Positions 37,001-48,100 of a stretch of 64,000 nucleotides of DNA are shown here, piece after piece. The notes beneath the pieces were generated by a model. That model was not told where the DNA came from and ran no database searches. It saw nothing but the letters and a program-made list of their open reading frames with translations. Location: positions 47,374,003 to 47,438,002 of the forward strand of contig OZ034974.1 in the NCBI GenBank assembly GCA_964030785.1, in the 5' to 3' direction. The translations under genes and the position numbers were made by a program. Origin of the DNA: Siderastrea siderea. Its lineage: Eukaryota > Cnidaria > Anthozoa > Scleractinia > Rhizangiidae. How positions within the stretch are numbered: the stretch's first letter is position 1; each line of letters opens with the position of its first letter.

Positions 37001-38120
37001 ATTTCAGGTCATCTTTTTTTAATTACAAAACAATTCCACTGAATAACTTTCCTCCAAACGCTTCTATTTCAATTGGCACAATGGGTCACCGAGCAAAATT
37101 TTAAATGTTTCGTGCACGTTTTATTTCGGGTTTGCGCGATTTTACGCGACATTTTAACTTCCGGTGTTTTGCGCGCGCGACTTATAATAGAAATTTGCAT
37201 TCACTCAGCTGACGCGTGCATTCTAGCTACGTCGTGTGTAGGCTACGCGGGCGCGAGGCTAAAAACCCTTTTGAGCCTCTAGTGTAGCTCGACACACGCG
37301 AAGCTCGCTTCTCTTCAAGTCACCGAAAGGCCAGTACAAACTGGTGAAATGAAGGGACTTTAGCCACGTCCTACATTCCATAGAATTTCTCAATACAAGA
37401 GTCAATTATTCTATTTCAAATCGTCTCGTCAAAAATTGTTTTGCGTGACCGTTACTTTCTGGAGATTTACTTCATGCCTGTTGTTTACATTTTATCATAC
37501 CTTTTTGGACGCGATGTACACTTAAGGGGACATGCAGTTGCACCTTCTGGACAGATCTGATCCCGGTGCACTTCTTGGTTGGCCACTGTAGTGTCTTGGT
37601 CGCATCGATCACACGATATGATTTTGTATAGACACTCTTCTGCGTGGGTCTCTTTTTCCTTTCTCTTCACCGTGGCCTGGCAATCCTTATTGGGGCACTT
37701 CACCTCCTCCTCCGGGCACTTATGCCTTAAAAGCACTTCAATTTGTTCCTTTGCATCACAGCGGTTGCACTTCGCCCGTACCTTCTCCACTAGCGTCTTC
37801 ACGGTGTAGTTTGTCACCGTGGCGCTTTCAATCTTTCTACGGCATTTTGGACAATGCATTGATTGTCTCTGATCTCTTCCTTCCTCCAAAATTCGCAAGA
37901 CACACGACTTGCAGTAAGTGTGCCCACAATCTGGTAACATCATTGGGTGCAGCATGAGATGGTTACTGCAACAGCATAAAAAACAAACAGATGTGAGTCA
38001 AGATATCTTCTTTCGATTAACTGTTTCACTATTAAGTTGAATTGAATATGACAAGACGTCTTACCACACTTTGCACTCATAGTCAGTTGAAATCTGCTCG
38101 AGAGGAATTATATGATCCAT
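33860..38120 (-). CDS. RING/TRAF-type zinc finger protein with MATH-like C-terminus (five exons, 380 aa)
   Basis: Exons: 38065-38120, 37501-37965, 35662-35842, 34852-35117, 33860-34034; every GT-AG junction keeps phase and the total is 1143 nt including stop. Domain order: RING at residues about 15-60 (YECKVCNHLM, LPDCGHTYCKSC, HCPKCRR), TRAF-type zinc fingers about 85-195 (CNRCDAK, HKCPEEEVKCPNKDC, CDRCDQD, CPLKC, CAITGCHF), a short coiled coil about 205-235 (AEKHVALLVEEKNKLQEALL), then a MATH-like region (GSFLWKIDSFKQQ, LTSTEFQWDGKRWRMILF, LYLQLRS, GWLIVKVFIEKVD). Such proteins are E3 ubiquitin ligases and signalling adaptors of the TRAF group. The MATH part is diverged and might be a related fold. 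The start is the first ATG before the RING with no upstream exon needed. Confidence 0.85.
34852..35117 (-). CDS. TRAF-like gene exon 4 (first half of MATH-like domain)
   Basis: Acceptor AACTTAG, starts QTILSFIPKKKG, contains LWKIDSF and WDGKRWRMILF, donor GTAAGT, phase 2. Most of it is duplicated in inverted orientation at 30778-31031. Confidence 0.85.
35662..35842 (-). CDS. TRAF-like gene exon 3 (last zinc finger, coiled coil)
   Basis: Acceptor CTTTAG, 60 codons after the split codon, donor GTAAGG, phase 0. Confidence 0.85.
36811..37277. mobile_element. TIR element, copy 1 of a two-copy family (partner 50587-51179, inverted)
   Basis: Ends GGCTAGAAAGGGTTTTT and its inverse AAAAACCCTTTTGAGCC. 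Interior matches 50587-51179 read on the opposite strand (TCACTCAGCTGACGCGTGCA, GGGTCACCGAGCAAAATTT). It lies in TRAF-like intron 2. Confidence 0.7.
37501..37965 (-). CDS. TRAF-like gene exon 2 (RING and zinc fingers)
   Basis: Acceptor TTGCAG; the first base completes the RING Cys codon split from exon 1. Donor GTATGA at 37495-37500, phase 2. Holds most of the RING and two or three TRAF zinc fingers. Confidence 0.9.
38065..38120 (-). CDS. TRAF-like gene exon 1
   Basis: ATG at 38118-38120, MDHIIPLEQISTDYECKV plus two bases, donor GTAAGA. Confidence 0.8.
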
Positions 38121-38990
38121 TTTTTAAAGTTTTCTGTCAAATGTCGACTAGAGCTAACTTTAACTGACGCAGATGGAATCTTCACTGATTGATCTTCGAG
38201 TGGACCTTCAGGCTATATTCGATGGGAAATAGCTCACTGCTGTTGTTATTTCTATTATCGTTTATACAATAACTGAAGAAAATGCGCGCGCTGTGATTGG
38301 TCAATACCTATTGACCATTATACCAGTAAACCACATGGAAAATGTAGTTATTACATAAAAGCAATATACCGCACATTTCTATGGTTTATTGGCTCAATGA
38401 ACCCCTTGGGATATTGGAATAACGCTCGAAAAGTTTGTAAATCACTCGCCTTCGGCTCGCGACTTACAATCCCTTCTCGTGTTCTTCCAGCATCCGCTTG
38501 GTTTATTGAGCCAATGTTCGGTATATTAATTAATTGAGCGCGTCACTTGATAGCTCCCCACGGACTTTTATATCACGCTTCTTTGGTGAGATTATTTTAT
38601 GCGTTAGGTTACCACCACTTTTTTCACCTAATCTAGTGTTTCGAAACTTTTAAAAAAATATTGAGGACTGTGAGCTGGGTTTCGTTTTCTCCCTTATGCT
38701 TAAAATTCGTAGGCTTTTTCAGTATGTACGAGAGTAATTAGAGTTTGTCGATATAGAGGAAAATAGACTAAGGCGGAACACATTTTATCACCTATTGAAA
38801 AGGTAATTTTAATAGCCTACCATTAAACTTGCAAGATATTTCATTATTGTTTTTCGAACGGGAGCCCACAAAGGCTGCGTGTCTATTTAATAGAAACGAA
38901 TAGTTCCCAGTTTACTCATTAAACGGATCACTCACCGTTTCCGGGAAACGAGAAAAAAACACTCGATAAAAAACGATACGATAAAACAAC

Positions 38991-39160
38991 CACTCGATTC
39001 TCACAATCGAGACTCGATTCTCACAATCGAGACTCGATTCTCAAATTTCTCACAATCGAGTCTCTTTTCACACAATCGAGTCTCGTTTCACACAATCGAG
39101 TCTCGTTTCACACAATCGAGTCTCGTTTCACACAATCGAGTCTCGTTTCACACAATCGAG
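38991..39160. repeat. 20-bp satellite with built-in inverted repeat
   Basis: About 8.5 units of TCTCGTTTCACACAATCGAG-type sequence. The first three units are ACTCGATTCTCACAATCGAG, in which CTCGATT and AATCGAG form a 7-bp stem. Later units are homogenised to the TCTCGTTTCA form. Confidence 0.9.
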
Positions 39161-39636
39161 TGCATCGAGGCGAAAGGGACTGGGATCGAATTCCAAAGGA
39201 GAAAATTTACAAATGGAGACTGGTACCGAGAGAGCATCAGAGAGAACAGAAGCTACGGAAAGAGAAGAAGGTAAGGGGCTCGCTACTTTTTTGTGTAAAC
39301 CGGGGTTTTTGACAATAGAAAACATTAAGCTTATTTTTCTTTGCAAATTCGTTGCCTTTCACCCGAAGTAGAAAACCTAAACCGGTCATAAAGTGGGGCT
39401 GTTTGAAATGTGCATGTTTAAATTTCATTTGTATTTCGTTATGGTACACTGTGCAACTGTATATATGCGAGGTGGGAAGTGTTGGTGATTTGTTTTGTGC
39501 AAGAATCATTTTCCGGCTCTCTAGGGAAGGCAGGGATAAAACAAATCTACGGTATGCGAAAATCAGACACAACTATCGGGGGGTACGGGAGTGAATTGGT
39601 TAAAGTAGGTTTAAAACAATAAGAGCTTGCATGTCT

Positions 39637-39870
39637 GGGGCCCGTTTCTCGAAAGTCCCGGTAACTTTTCGGGCCCGGAGCCATATTTTAAAATCAAAAT
39701 CTATAGAATGGTGCTGTAGCTTTTAGCCCGCAAACCAGCTCGACTTTTTTGTCAACTTATAATGCTACTGCTTGCTTTTAAAAACGAACAAAATTTGAAT
39801 CTTTAAGGTAACCCTTACGCTCATAAAATAAATTTCCGGGCCCGCAAAAGTTATTGGGACAGCACGAAGC
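39637..39870. mobile_element. Fold-back MITE with GGGCCCGG ends
   Basis: Left GTCCCGGTAACTTTTCGGGC and right GCCCGCAAAAGTTATTGGGAC form diverged inverted repeats about 190 bp apart. Confidence 0.6.
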
Positions 39871-40058
39871 AAAAAGCTTATTGTGGTCACTTAAAAGAGG
39901 TGGCTGTATAATAGAGGTTTTGTTTAACTGTAAATGAACTCAAAGCTATTCAGTGCAATAATTTTTGTAATCCTAGGTGCATTTGTAGCATATTGGTTTC
40001 TGAAATCACCAACACTCCCCCTTTCCCCCTACCCCCACTCATAAAAGTCCTAAATGAA

Positions 40059-40210
40059 CTGGCCACAGTTGTTCAAAAGTTGGACAGCGCTATCCACCAG
40101 ATAAATCACTATCCAGTGGATAAGCATTAGGGAAACCAATTGCGTTATCCAGTGGATAGAGATTTATCCGGTGGATAGCGCTATCCAACTTTGGAAAAAC
40201 TGGGGCCTGG
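40059..40210. mobile_element. Hairpin MITE, about 60-bp arms
   Basis: Arms around GATAGCGCTATCCA and TTATCCAGTGGATAG are inverted over about 60 bp with an approximately 20-bp centre. Pattern common in marine invertebrate genomes. Confidence 0.75.
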
Positions 40211-40532
40211 TGGTGTTCTGCAAACTAGCCAGTGTTGGAAACATGGAGATAGTATAATGCCAGATATATTTTCTGTTAATGGCCTATGTCAATGAAGGCC
40301 ACCACCCCCCTACTCCTTCCACTACACATAAATGCTTTTTCAATGTTTTTATTGCAAACATTTTCATCTCTGAAATATTAGCATAAATTGAAAACTTGCA
40401 TGCAACAAAGTCTAGTAGACAAAGCAGATACTCTTTTAAAAATATATAGAAGCAATGTATAAATGATTCAACACAATCAGGGTTAAACCTTTCAAGAAAA
40501 AAATCTCTTTGGTCATCAATGGTTTACACTTT

Positions 40533-40738
40533 CCCTTTCACTCCCAAGAGTGCTTAAAATCAAAATTCCAGACGAATCCCAAATTTCATTTTGTAAAATA
40601 CGCAAATATAAACAGTACCATTTGAAAGTACTGCTGAAGAGGTTTCATTTGTACCGTCATACCATAGGATATCATCCACACACTCAAAAGTTAGAACCAC
40701 TTGAAATGACTCCATAACTGACTCTGGGAGTGAAAGGG
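40533..40738. mobile_element. piggyBac-like MITE, copy 2
   Basis: CCCTTTCACTCCCA at the left, TGGGAGTGAAAGGG then TTAA (40739-40742) at the right. Same family as 9224-9428, inverted orientation, about 206 bp. Confidence 0.7.
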
Positions 40739-40792
40739 TTAACTTTCTAATTAAAATGATTACGACCATCTAATTTTATAATTACAGTGAAA

Positions 40793-40870
40793 CCTTTTTA
40801 TCTCGAACCCCGCTGACTTGAATGGTTTTTCTTCCCCCTTCAGAGCTTGAGTTAGTGAGGTTCTACTGTA
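40793..40870. mobile_element. 78-bp mariner-like mini-element
   Basis: TACAGTGAAACCT and AGGTTCTACTGTA ends, TA on both sides. Confidence 0.6.
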
Positions 40871-41430
40871 TATTTTTAAACATTGTATAATGTACTATAA
40901 ATGTCAATAAAGTAATTAATTAAAAGGAAAGCAATTATTTAATTAATGCACAATATTTGTTGTGCCAATTTCCCCTATTTTCTTCAAGAATCAACTGCAA
41001 AGCTTTTTCAAATGTGACCTGGAGAAGCCATCTAAATTTATCCGTACTTAAAAGTTCAGTCTAAAGTATGACCGCTTCATGAGTGAAACTGTGTGAATCT
41101 TCAATTTATCTTTCTAGCTACAATTAAGTGAAGGCTCTAAAATATTTACTACTTGCATGCTGATTCTTTCCCCATACAAACAAAAGCTAGAGTGAAACCT
41201 GTTTGAAGTGGACTGCTATATCAAGCGGATTATCTGGATTAAGCCGGTACAAGTGACACTGATTACAATTATATATTTGGAAAAGGAACCTGTTTTTAAC
41301 ACACACTTCTACTGAGCAGATACTAGCTTGGTACCCATCATTTTCTCCTTAGTTGAGTCTTCACTGTGAGTCGATTTTGTTATCACACCCATTGGGTAGA
41401 AGCTTACAAATAATTTAATTAAGTTTTGTT

Positions 41431-41670
41431 TCATTGTTCTTTTTTTAATTTTTTTCTCTGGGAACCTGATCTCTTTTCCTTTCGTTTTCTCCTACTGTCA
41501 CCTTCTTTTTTGCGTTCTTGGTTATTTTCTTCTTTTCTTGTTTCTTTGTTTTTTTCTCTTTTCTCTTCAATTTTGTCTTCACTTTTTTCATGTTCATCAA
41601 GTTGTCCTTTTTCTTTTTTTTCAAGTCCTTCTTCTAGGTTAGCTCGCTTTTTTGCTCCCTTTTTGTTTCC
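41431..41670 (-). pseudogene. In-frame continuation of the charged tail after the stop
   Basis: 79 further codons in the same frame with the same composition (KKGAKKRANLEEG, EKSEDKIEEKREK) to TGA at 41431-41433. It aligns with the tail upstream of the stop as a second internal repeat unit; the stop replaces a Gln codon. Confidence 0.65.
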
Positions 41671-42164
41671 TTAACTTTTTTGTTTGCGTTTTTTCAGGCT
41701 TTTTTTGTCACTGGCTCTTTCTTTTTCATTCTTCGCTTTTTTTCTAGTGGTTTGCTTCTTTTCTTTTTCTTTTACTTTGCTTGTTTCTTCAACCTTCTCT
41801 TTGGCTTCTTCGTTTTCTTCTTTTTTGCTGGTTTCTTCTTTTTCTTCATTTGTTTCATTTTCATTGTGTTTGTTAAGTTCTCCTTTTTGATCTCCTTCTT
41901 CTCGGTCTACCCACTTTTTTGCTTTTTTATGGTTTCCCTGGTTTGTCTGTTTCCGTTTTTTGGGGGGGTTGTTTTTGCCAGCTCTTCCGTTTTCATTCTT
42001 TGCTTCTTTTCTTGTGTTTTCTTTGTGATGCACTTGTTTGGTCACCCCTTTCTCTTTCTGTTGTTGTTCATTTTGTTCTTTCCGTTCCTTCAGGGTGTTG
42101 TTGCTTTCAGTGCTTCCTTCTGCCTTCTTCACTTCTTCCTGACCATTACTGCTGGTTCCAACCG
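41671..42164 (-). CDS. Large gene terminal exon (Lys/Glu-rich tail)
   Basis: Acceptor TTTTCAG, about 164 codons, mostly Lys, Glu, Asn, with KKRKQ clusters, stop TAA at 41671-41673. The reverse strand gives T/C-rich ORFs (poly-Phe/Ser) that are shadows. Confidence 0.7.
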
Positions 42165-45100
42165 CTGAAAATCACAAAATTGGTTTCCATCAGTTTTAGT
42201 GACGACCTTTTAATTTTACCAATAGAATTACAGGTTGCGGGGCAGCCCTCATTCAGTATTAGGCCTTGAATCTGCCATTTATGGTTGTAATGTTTTACTA
42301 AGCCTCACATGTACATGTATTGGCACAGGCAGCCCAAGCTAACGTTGCGAACTGTGCATAAATTAGATTGTTTTTCCACGCTGTGCATAATAATGACATC
42401 AACACGCTATGCATAATAATGACACCGGCAACATTTAAGAGTTGTATGGAAATGCTACAAAACGTCTCAAATTGCCACAAATCTGAAAGAAGTCAAGATA
42501 AAAATAGTTTGCCTTATGTCATTGTTGTATTGGTCATTATTTGAGGGCTTCCTGGGCTGGTTTGAAGCTTTTTAGGCGAGAAATTGGGATTTTTATTTTT
42601 CATGTTTGCTGAATCTTTAGAATTAATTAAAGGCAGGAAACAGTTTCACACTGCACCTCACTTGAGGTTCGATAAATTCCTTCACAATAAACGAATCGCC
42701 CTAAAACCTCAAAGGTGTATTCTTGGGTCTTGCGCATACCTCTGTTCTTTCTCATGGGTTCCAGATACTATTTTAAGCCGTCGAAAATCCCTCTTAGATA
42801 CGAAACTCGCCTTTCCTGGTATGCGTTTTCATTTGAAGTGCACACATGAATCTTTGCGAGCCGCGTTTCGACGACAAATGGCCCTCAGCCGGGGAGAGGC
42901 AGAGTGAGATTGTCCACAAGCAAAAGGCGACACTGCAGAGTCCAGAAAGGTCGGTTGAACCGGAAATAGAGAAATATTAGAACGGCCATGAAATTCACTC
43001 GTCTCACTTGACTTGGAAAAACCATAATTTTGTTTTAGGGGCGACTGAAGAACTATCTTTTGCTACACTCTAATCAATCCATTCGATGATTTTATGCCAA
43101 GTAATTGGTGCAAGTGACCCTGGTCACTGCCCGCAAATCAACCTCATTATTTAATTCCGATATATAGGGTTGTCTTGCCCTAAAAAAGTACTGCTGTGAC
43201 TGTGGAAAAAAACCCACCACAATTTCCATTCCCTTGAAAACCGGTGCAGTTTTTTTTCTAGGTGGAAACTGCTCCTCGTCTGTGCTTCTAAATTTCGACA
43301 ACATTTTTTTTGTGGTAAACAAGTAATTGTGACGGAACCAACCACTATGCTAATATATTGTCGCACGAAGACATTAAAGCGTGCTTGTAGTGTCAAGTGA
43401 GGCGACTAAATTTCACGGGCGCTGATAGTATCTGGAACCCTTGAGAAAGAACAGAGGTATGCGCAAGACCCAAGAATACACCTTTAAAGTTTTAGTGCGA
43501 TTCGTTTATTGTGATGGAATTTATCGAACCTCAAGTGAGGTGCAGTGTGAAACTGCTTCCTGCCTTTAATTAATTCTAAAGATTCAGCAAACATGAAAAA
43601 TAAAAACCTCAATTTCTTGCCTAAAAAACTTCAAACCAGCCCAGGAAGCCCTCAAATAATGACGATGCAGCAATGAAATAAGGCAAATTGTTTTTATTTA
43701 GACTTCTTACTGATTTGTGGCAATTTGAGACGTTTTGTAGCATTTCCATACAAACTCTTAAATGTTGCCGGTGCCATTATTATGTATAGCGTGCTGGTGT
43801 CATTATTATGCATAGCATGGAAAAAAACAGTTAGTGGTGTGTATAATTTATGCACAGCTCTCAATGTAAGCTTGGGCTGCCTGTGGTATTGGCATGGCAT
43901 AACAAACGTGTTTTCTTACCATCAAGTGTTTCATCCAATTCTTCTTGGTCTTTTTGTGGCAAATTTCCCCTGAAGGAGACCTGCAAGAAAATATAGGGAA
44001 GGAAATGTGCTGCTCGAGGAGTCACATGCAGCTTGAACACTTAAGATGATGGAAACTCGAGATTCTTTATCCATCATTAAAATGCAAGTTGCATGTGACT
44101 CCTCATAGCAACACACTTCCCTTAACCATTGACAAATATAATTAACTTTCTTCCTAATTAAACCAGTAAGTTACACATTTCTCATTTGTATAACACACCT
44201 CCCTCCAAAGTTAAAGTTGATGTTAGTGTCAGTATGATTTTTTCCTTACAATTTTTGTTTGCGACTTGCTCACACCATGCCAGCAACACAAATCATGTCC
44301 TCTGCAATGGATATCTGACATTTGCAGACTGCAAATCGCAGGCTGCAGTAAGGGTTAGGGTTATGGGTTAGTATTAGGGTAAGGGTTAGGGGATAGGCTT
44401 CAAGTGAGGGTTAGGGGTTAGGGTTCAAGTTAGAGTCAGGGGTTCGGGTTAGGGATCAAGTTAGGGTTAATGTTAGGGTTAGAGTTAGGTTTAGGGGTAA
44501 GAGTTCAAGTTAGGTTAGGGTTAATGTTAAGGGTTAGGATTATGGGTTAGGTTCAAGTTAGGGTTACGGTTATGGTTAGGGTTAAATGTTAAGGGTTAGG
44601 ATTATGGGTTAGGGTCAAGTTACGGTTTGGAGTTAGGGTAAGGGGTTATGGTTAGGGTTAATGTTAAGGGTTAGGATTATGGGTTAGGTTCAAGTTAGGG
44701 TTTGGAGTTAGGGTTAGGGGTTGGGTTAGGGTTACAAGTTATAGTGTTAGTTTGCTGTCTGCAGTCTGCAAATGTCAAACACTCCCTCTAAATTCGGCGG
44801 ACAGCATCTCTTAATGTGACAGCTACACACAACACGAAAAAATTACCTAGAACAGTCATGTCAACAATTGACAGGATAAAATGACGAGTTGAAGATGATC
44901 TTTGCTTGCTATGAGCAGTTGCAAAGTCACACAAGACAGTTGCAAGTGGAAAATTGCCCCGTATAAATCTGTCCTTAAAACAGTGTTATCAGAGCAGTGT
45001 GACACAAATACAGTTACTTAAGGTTGACATCAAATGTCTCCAGTGGAACCCTGACTCTTCAAGTTTCCTTTTAGTCCCCTTCCCTATATACGAAAGTGTG

Positions 45101-48100
45101 GTATTGGCCTGTTTTCATTGCTGGGTTTGTCTATAGAGTCAGTCTACTCCAAGTATCGATGCTTTAAAAGAGCCTCGTCCCTGGGAAGATATGGTAGAGT
45201 TAGTCTACCCCAAGTATCGATGCTCCAGAAGGGCCTCGTCCCTGGGAAGACACAGTAGAGTCCGTCTACCCTAAGTATCGATGCTCTAAAAGAGCCTCGT
45301 CCCTGGGAAGACACAGTAGAGTCAGTCTACCCCAAGTATCGATGCTCTAAAAGAGCCTCGTCCCTGGGAAGACACAGTAGAGTTAGTCTACCCCAAGTAT
45401 CGATGCTCTGAAAGAGCCTCGTCCCTGGGAAGACACAGTAGAGTTAGTCTACTCCAAGTATCGATGCTCTAAAAGAGCCTCGTCCCCGGGAAGACACAGT
45501 AGAGTCAGTCTACTCCAAGTATCGATGCTCTAAAAGAGCCTCGTCCCCGGGAAGACACAGTAGAGTCAGTCTACTCCAAGTATCGATGCTCTAAAAGAGC
45601 CTCGTCCCTGGGAAGACACAGTAGAGTCAGTCTACTCCAAGTATCGATGCTCTAAAAGAGCCTCGTCCCCGGGAAGACACAGTAGAGTCAGTCTACTCCA
45701 AGTATCGATGCTCTAAAAGAGCCTCGTCCCTGGGAAGACACAGTAGAGTCAGTCTACTCCAAGTATCGATGCTCTAAAAGAGCCTCGTCCCTGGGAAGAC
45801 ACAGTAGAGTCAGTCTACTCCAAGTATCGATGCTCTAAAAGAGCCTCGTCCCTGGGAAGACACAGTAGAGTCAGTCTACTCCAAGTATCGATGCTCTAAA
45901 AGAGCCTCGTCCCTGGGAAGACACAGTAGAGTCAGTCTACTCCAAGTATCGATGCTCTAAAAGAGCCTCGTCCCCGGGAAGGCACAGTAGAGTCAGTCTA
46001 CTCCAAGTATCGATGCTCTAAAAGAGCCTCGTCCCTGGGAAGACACAGTAGAGTCAGTCTACTCCAAGTATCGATGCTCTAAAAGAGCCTCGTCCCTGGG
46101 AAGACACAGTAGAGTCAGTCTACTCCAAGTATCGATGCTCTAAAAGAGCCTCGTCCCTGGGAAGACACAGTAGAGTCAGTCTACTCCAAGTATCGATGCT
46201 CTAAAAGAGCCTCGTCCCTGGGAAGACACAGTAGAGTCAGTCTACTCCAAGTATCGATGCTCTAAAAGAGCCTCGTCCCTGGGAAGACACAGTAGAGTCA
46301 ATCTACCCCAGGTATTGATGCTCTAAAAGAGCCTCGTCCCTAGAAAGACACAAAAACTTAGAGTTAGTCTACTCCAAGTATCGATGCTCTGAAAGAGCCT
46401 CGTCCCTGTGAAGATACAGTAGAGTCAGTCTTCCCCAAGCATTGATGCCCCAGGAGAGCCTTGTCCCTGGGGAAACACAGTTGGGGTCAATCTGTCAATT
46501 TAAGTTAGTAGATGATATGGTAAGGTCTTGTCAGTCTGCCCTAATTTATTTTTGAATTTCTGCAGGAGCTCAATTTCAAGAATTCCAGAAGTTGTAATAC
46601 AAAAGAACTTGAAAGAGTTGTGCCCACACAAGGTTACAATATTATTTTTATGTGTGTACTTGTCTGTTGCCTACCAAAGTAAATGTAAATGTAGTTGTTA
46701 ACAATCCTTCAATTATTTAATGATACTTACCTACTAATTTTTTAGGTACTGTTTTATCCATTTAAAGTCTTAAGATTTAATTAAGTTTTATTTTATAAAT
46801 GATTGTTGTTTTAATTAAAAATATAAAATTTTGAAGTTTTAATGTTTGGGAGTATTTCAGTAATAAAGCTTAACTATATACTTGGCTTTTACTAAAAAAT
46901 AGTACTAATGATACTGTCATTATTGTTGGTACTCACTATTCATGAAATGTTCCCTACCTGAGAGTTCAGTTGCTCATTGACTTCATCCTCTTCCTACATA
47001 ATTTTGAGATAAAATTGTAAATGGATTTTGTAGTTACGTATATGAACCTATTTTGGGAACTGTAACACTGCTTAAATTAAGTGCATCAAGTGCGCTCAAG
47101 CATGAATTTGAGTGAACTTCATTATTGAAATGATTATCAACCAGGCACCATTCGTTAACAAAATTCTCTAGCACTAGTTGTCAAAAGAAACTAAATAAAG
47201 GCTACTTGTTCAGCTTGTTCATTGTTCAGCTAGACTGTATGTGACTACGTACTCTCTCATAAATGTCAAGGACCTCTCTGCCCAGTCATACACTTCCTGT
47301 CATCCAAATACATAAAAAACAAAATGATCTCATTAACAACTCGTCTATGCAGGTAGAAGTAAAGCGAAAACTGAACTGCCAGTACATTGTCAATTTCGAT
47401 TGACAATTACTTTGTTTATTGTACACTCTCTTTAAGCGTAGTTTTCTCTCACTAGGTTAAATTCCATGGAGATTTTGTTAATATTATTTATAAGACTTAT
47501 TTAACTAGTTGTATATTATAATTGATCCTCGCATTATCTGAAAATCACTTCATATGCAGAAATTGTGAGTTTAATGGAATACAGCTGGAGTGTCCAGGAC
47601 TATTTGCTATCAATAAATAGAAGACGTAAGAAAATAGTACCAAGGTAGGAAAAAAATGGCATTGGCACATCTGAAGAACAGTAAATGTTTTTGACTAATT
47701 AAAAGTGATCTTCAGGGTAAAAAGACCATCCGCTATCTGCATATTTCTATGTTTTGAGTGATTCCCGATATGATGGGAACAGTTTTGCAACATAAGAATG
47801 AACTTGTTTGTTCAAACTGGGACTCTTTTGTTGGATCATCAGGCCTCCAATAATTCTGTGCTTGTGAAATGAATGGGCTGTACAAAGTAATTGCCACCTA
47901 AAAGAATTGGACTAGATCTCTATACCATTAACCTTGTTGTACAGAACTTTTAAAGTAAAAAACATACCTGAAACATCGCATCATTTTTAAACTGTCTATT
48001 GATTTTTTTATCACCAAAGCGAAGGGCTATTGTCGTTCCTTTTTCCGGCTCTGGTGTCACGCGTTGGCTCCTATCCTGTCTTATCTAAGTAGATAAAATC

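Larger units (their letters stand above)
38121..41430. other. Intergenic between the TRAF-like gene and the large gene
   Basis: Upstream of the TRAF-like start codon; no clear core promoter box. Contains a probable TIR repeat around 38365-38530 (ATATACCG ends), a 20-bp satellite and several MITEs. No exon recognised. Confidence 0.55.

Noticed and set aside
38991..39160. Possible CRISPR or operator array
   Set aside because: 20-bp head-to-tail satellite with no spacers.
41426..42269. Plus-strand Phe/Ser/Leu-rich ORFs
   Set aside because: They are reverse-strand shadows of the Lys/Glu-rich terminal exon.
44343..44760. True chromosome end
   Set aside because: Degenerate repeats, unique sequence and gene exons on both sides, bounded by inverted repeats.
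45133..46485. Possible CRISPR array
   Set aside because: Uniform 61-bp tandem units without unique spacers, in a eukaryotic intron.
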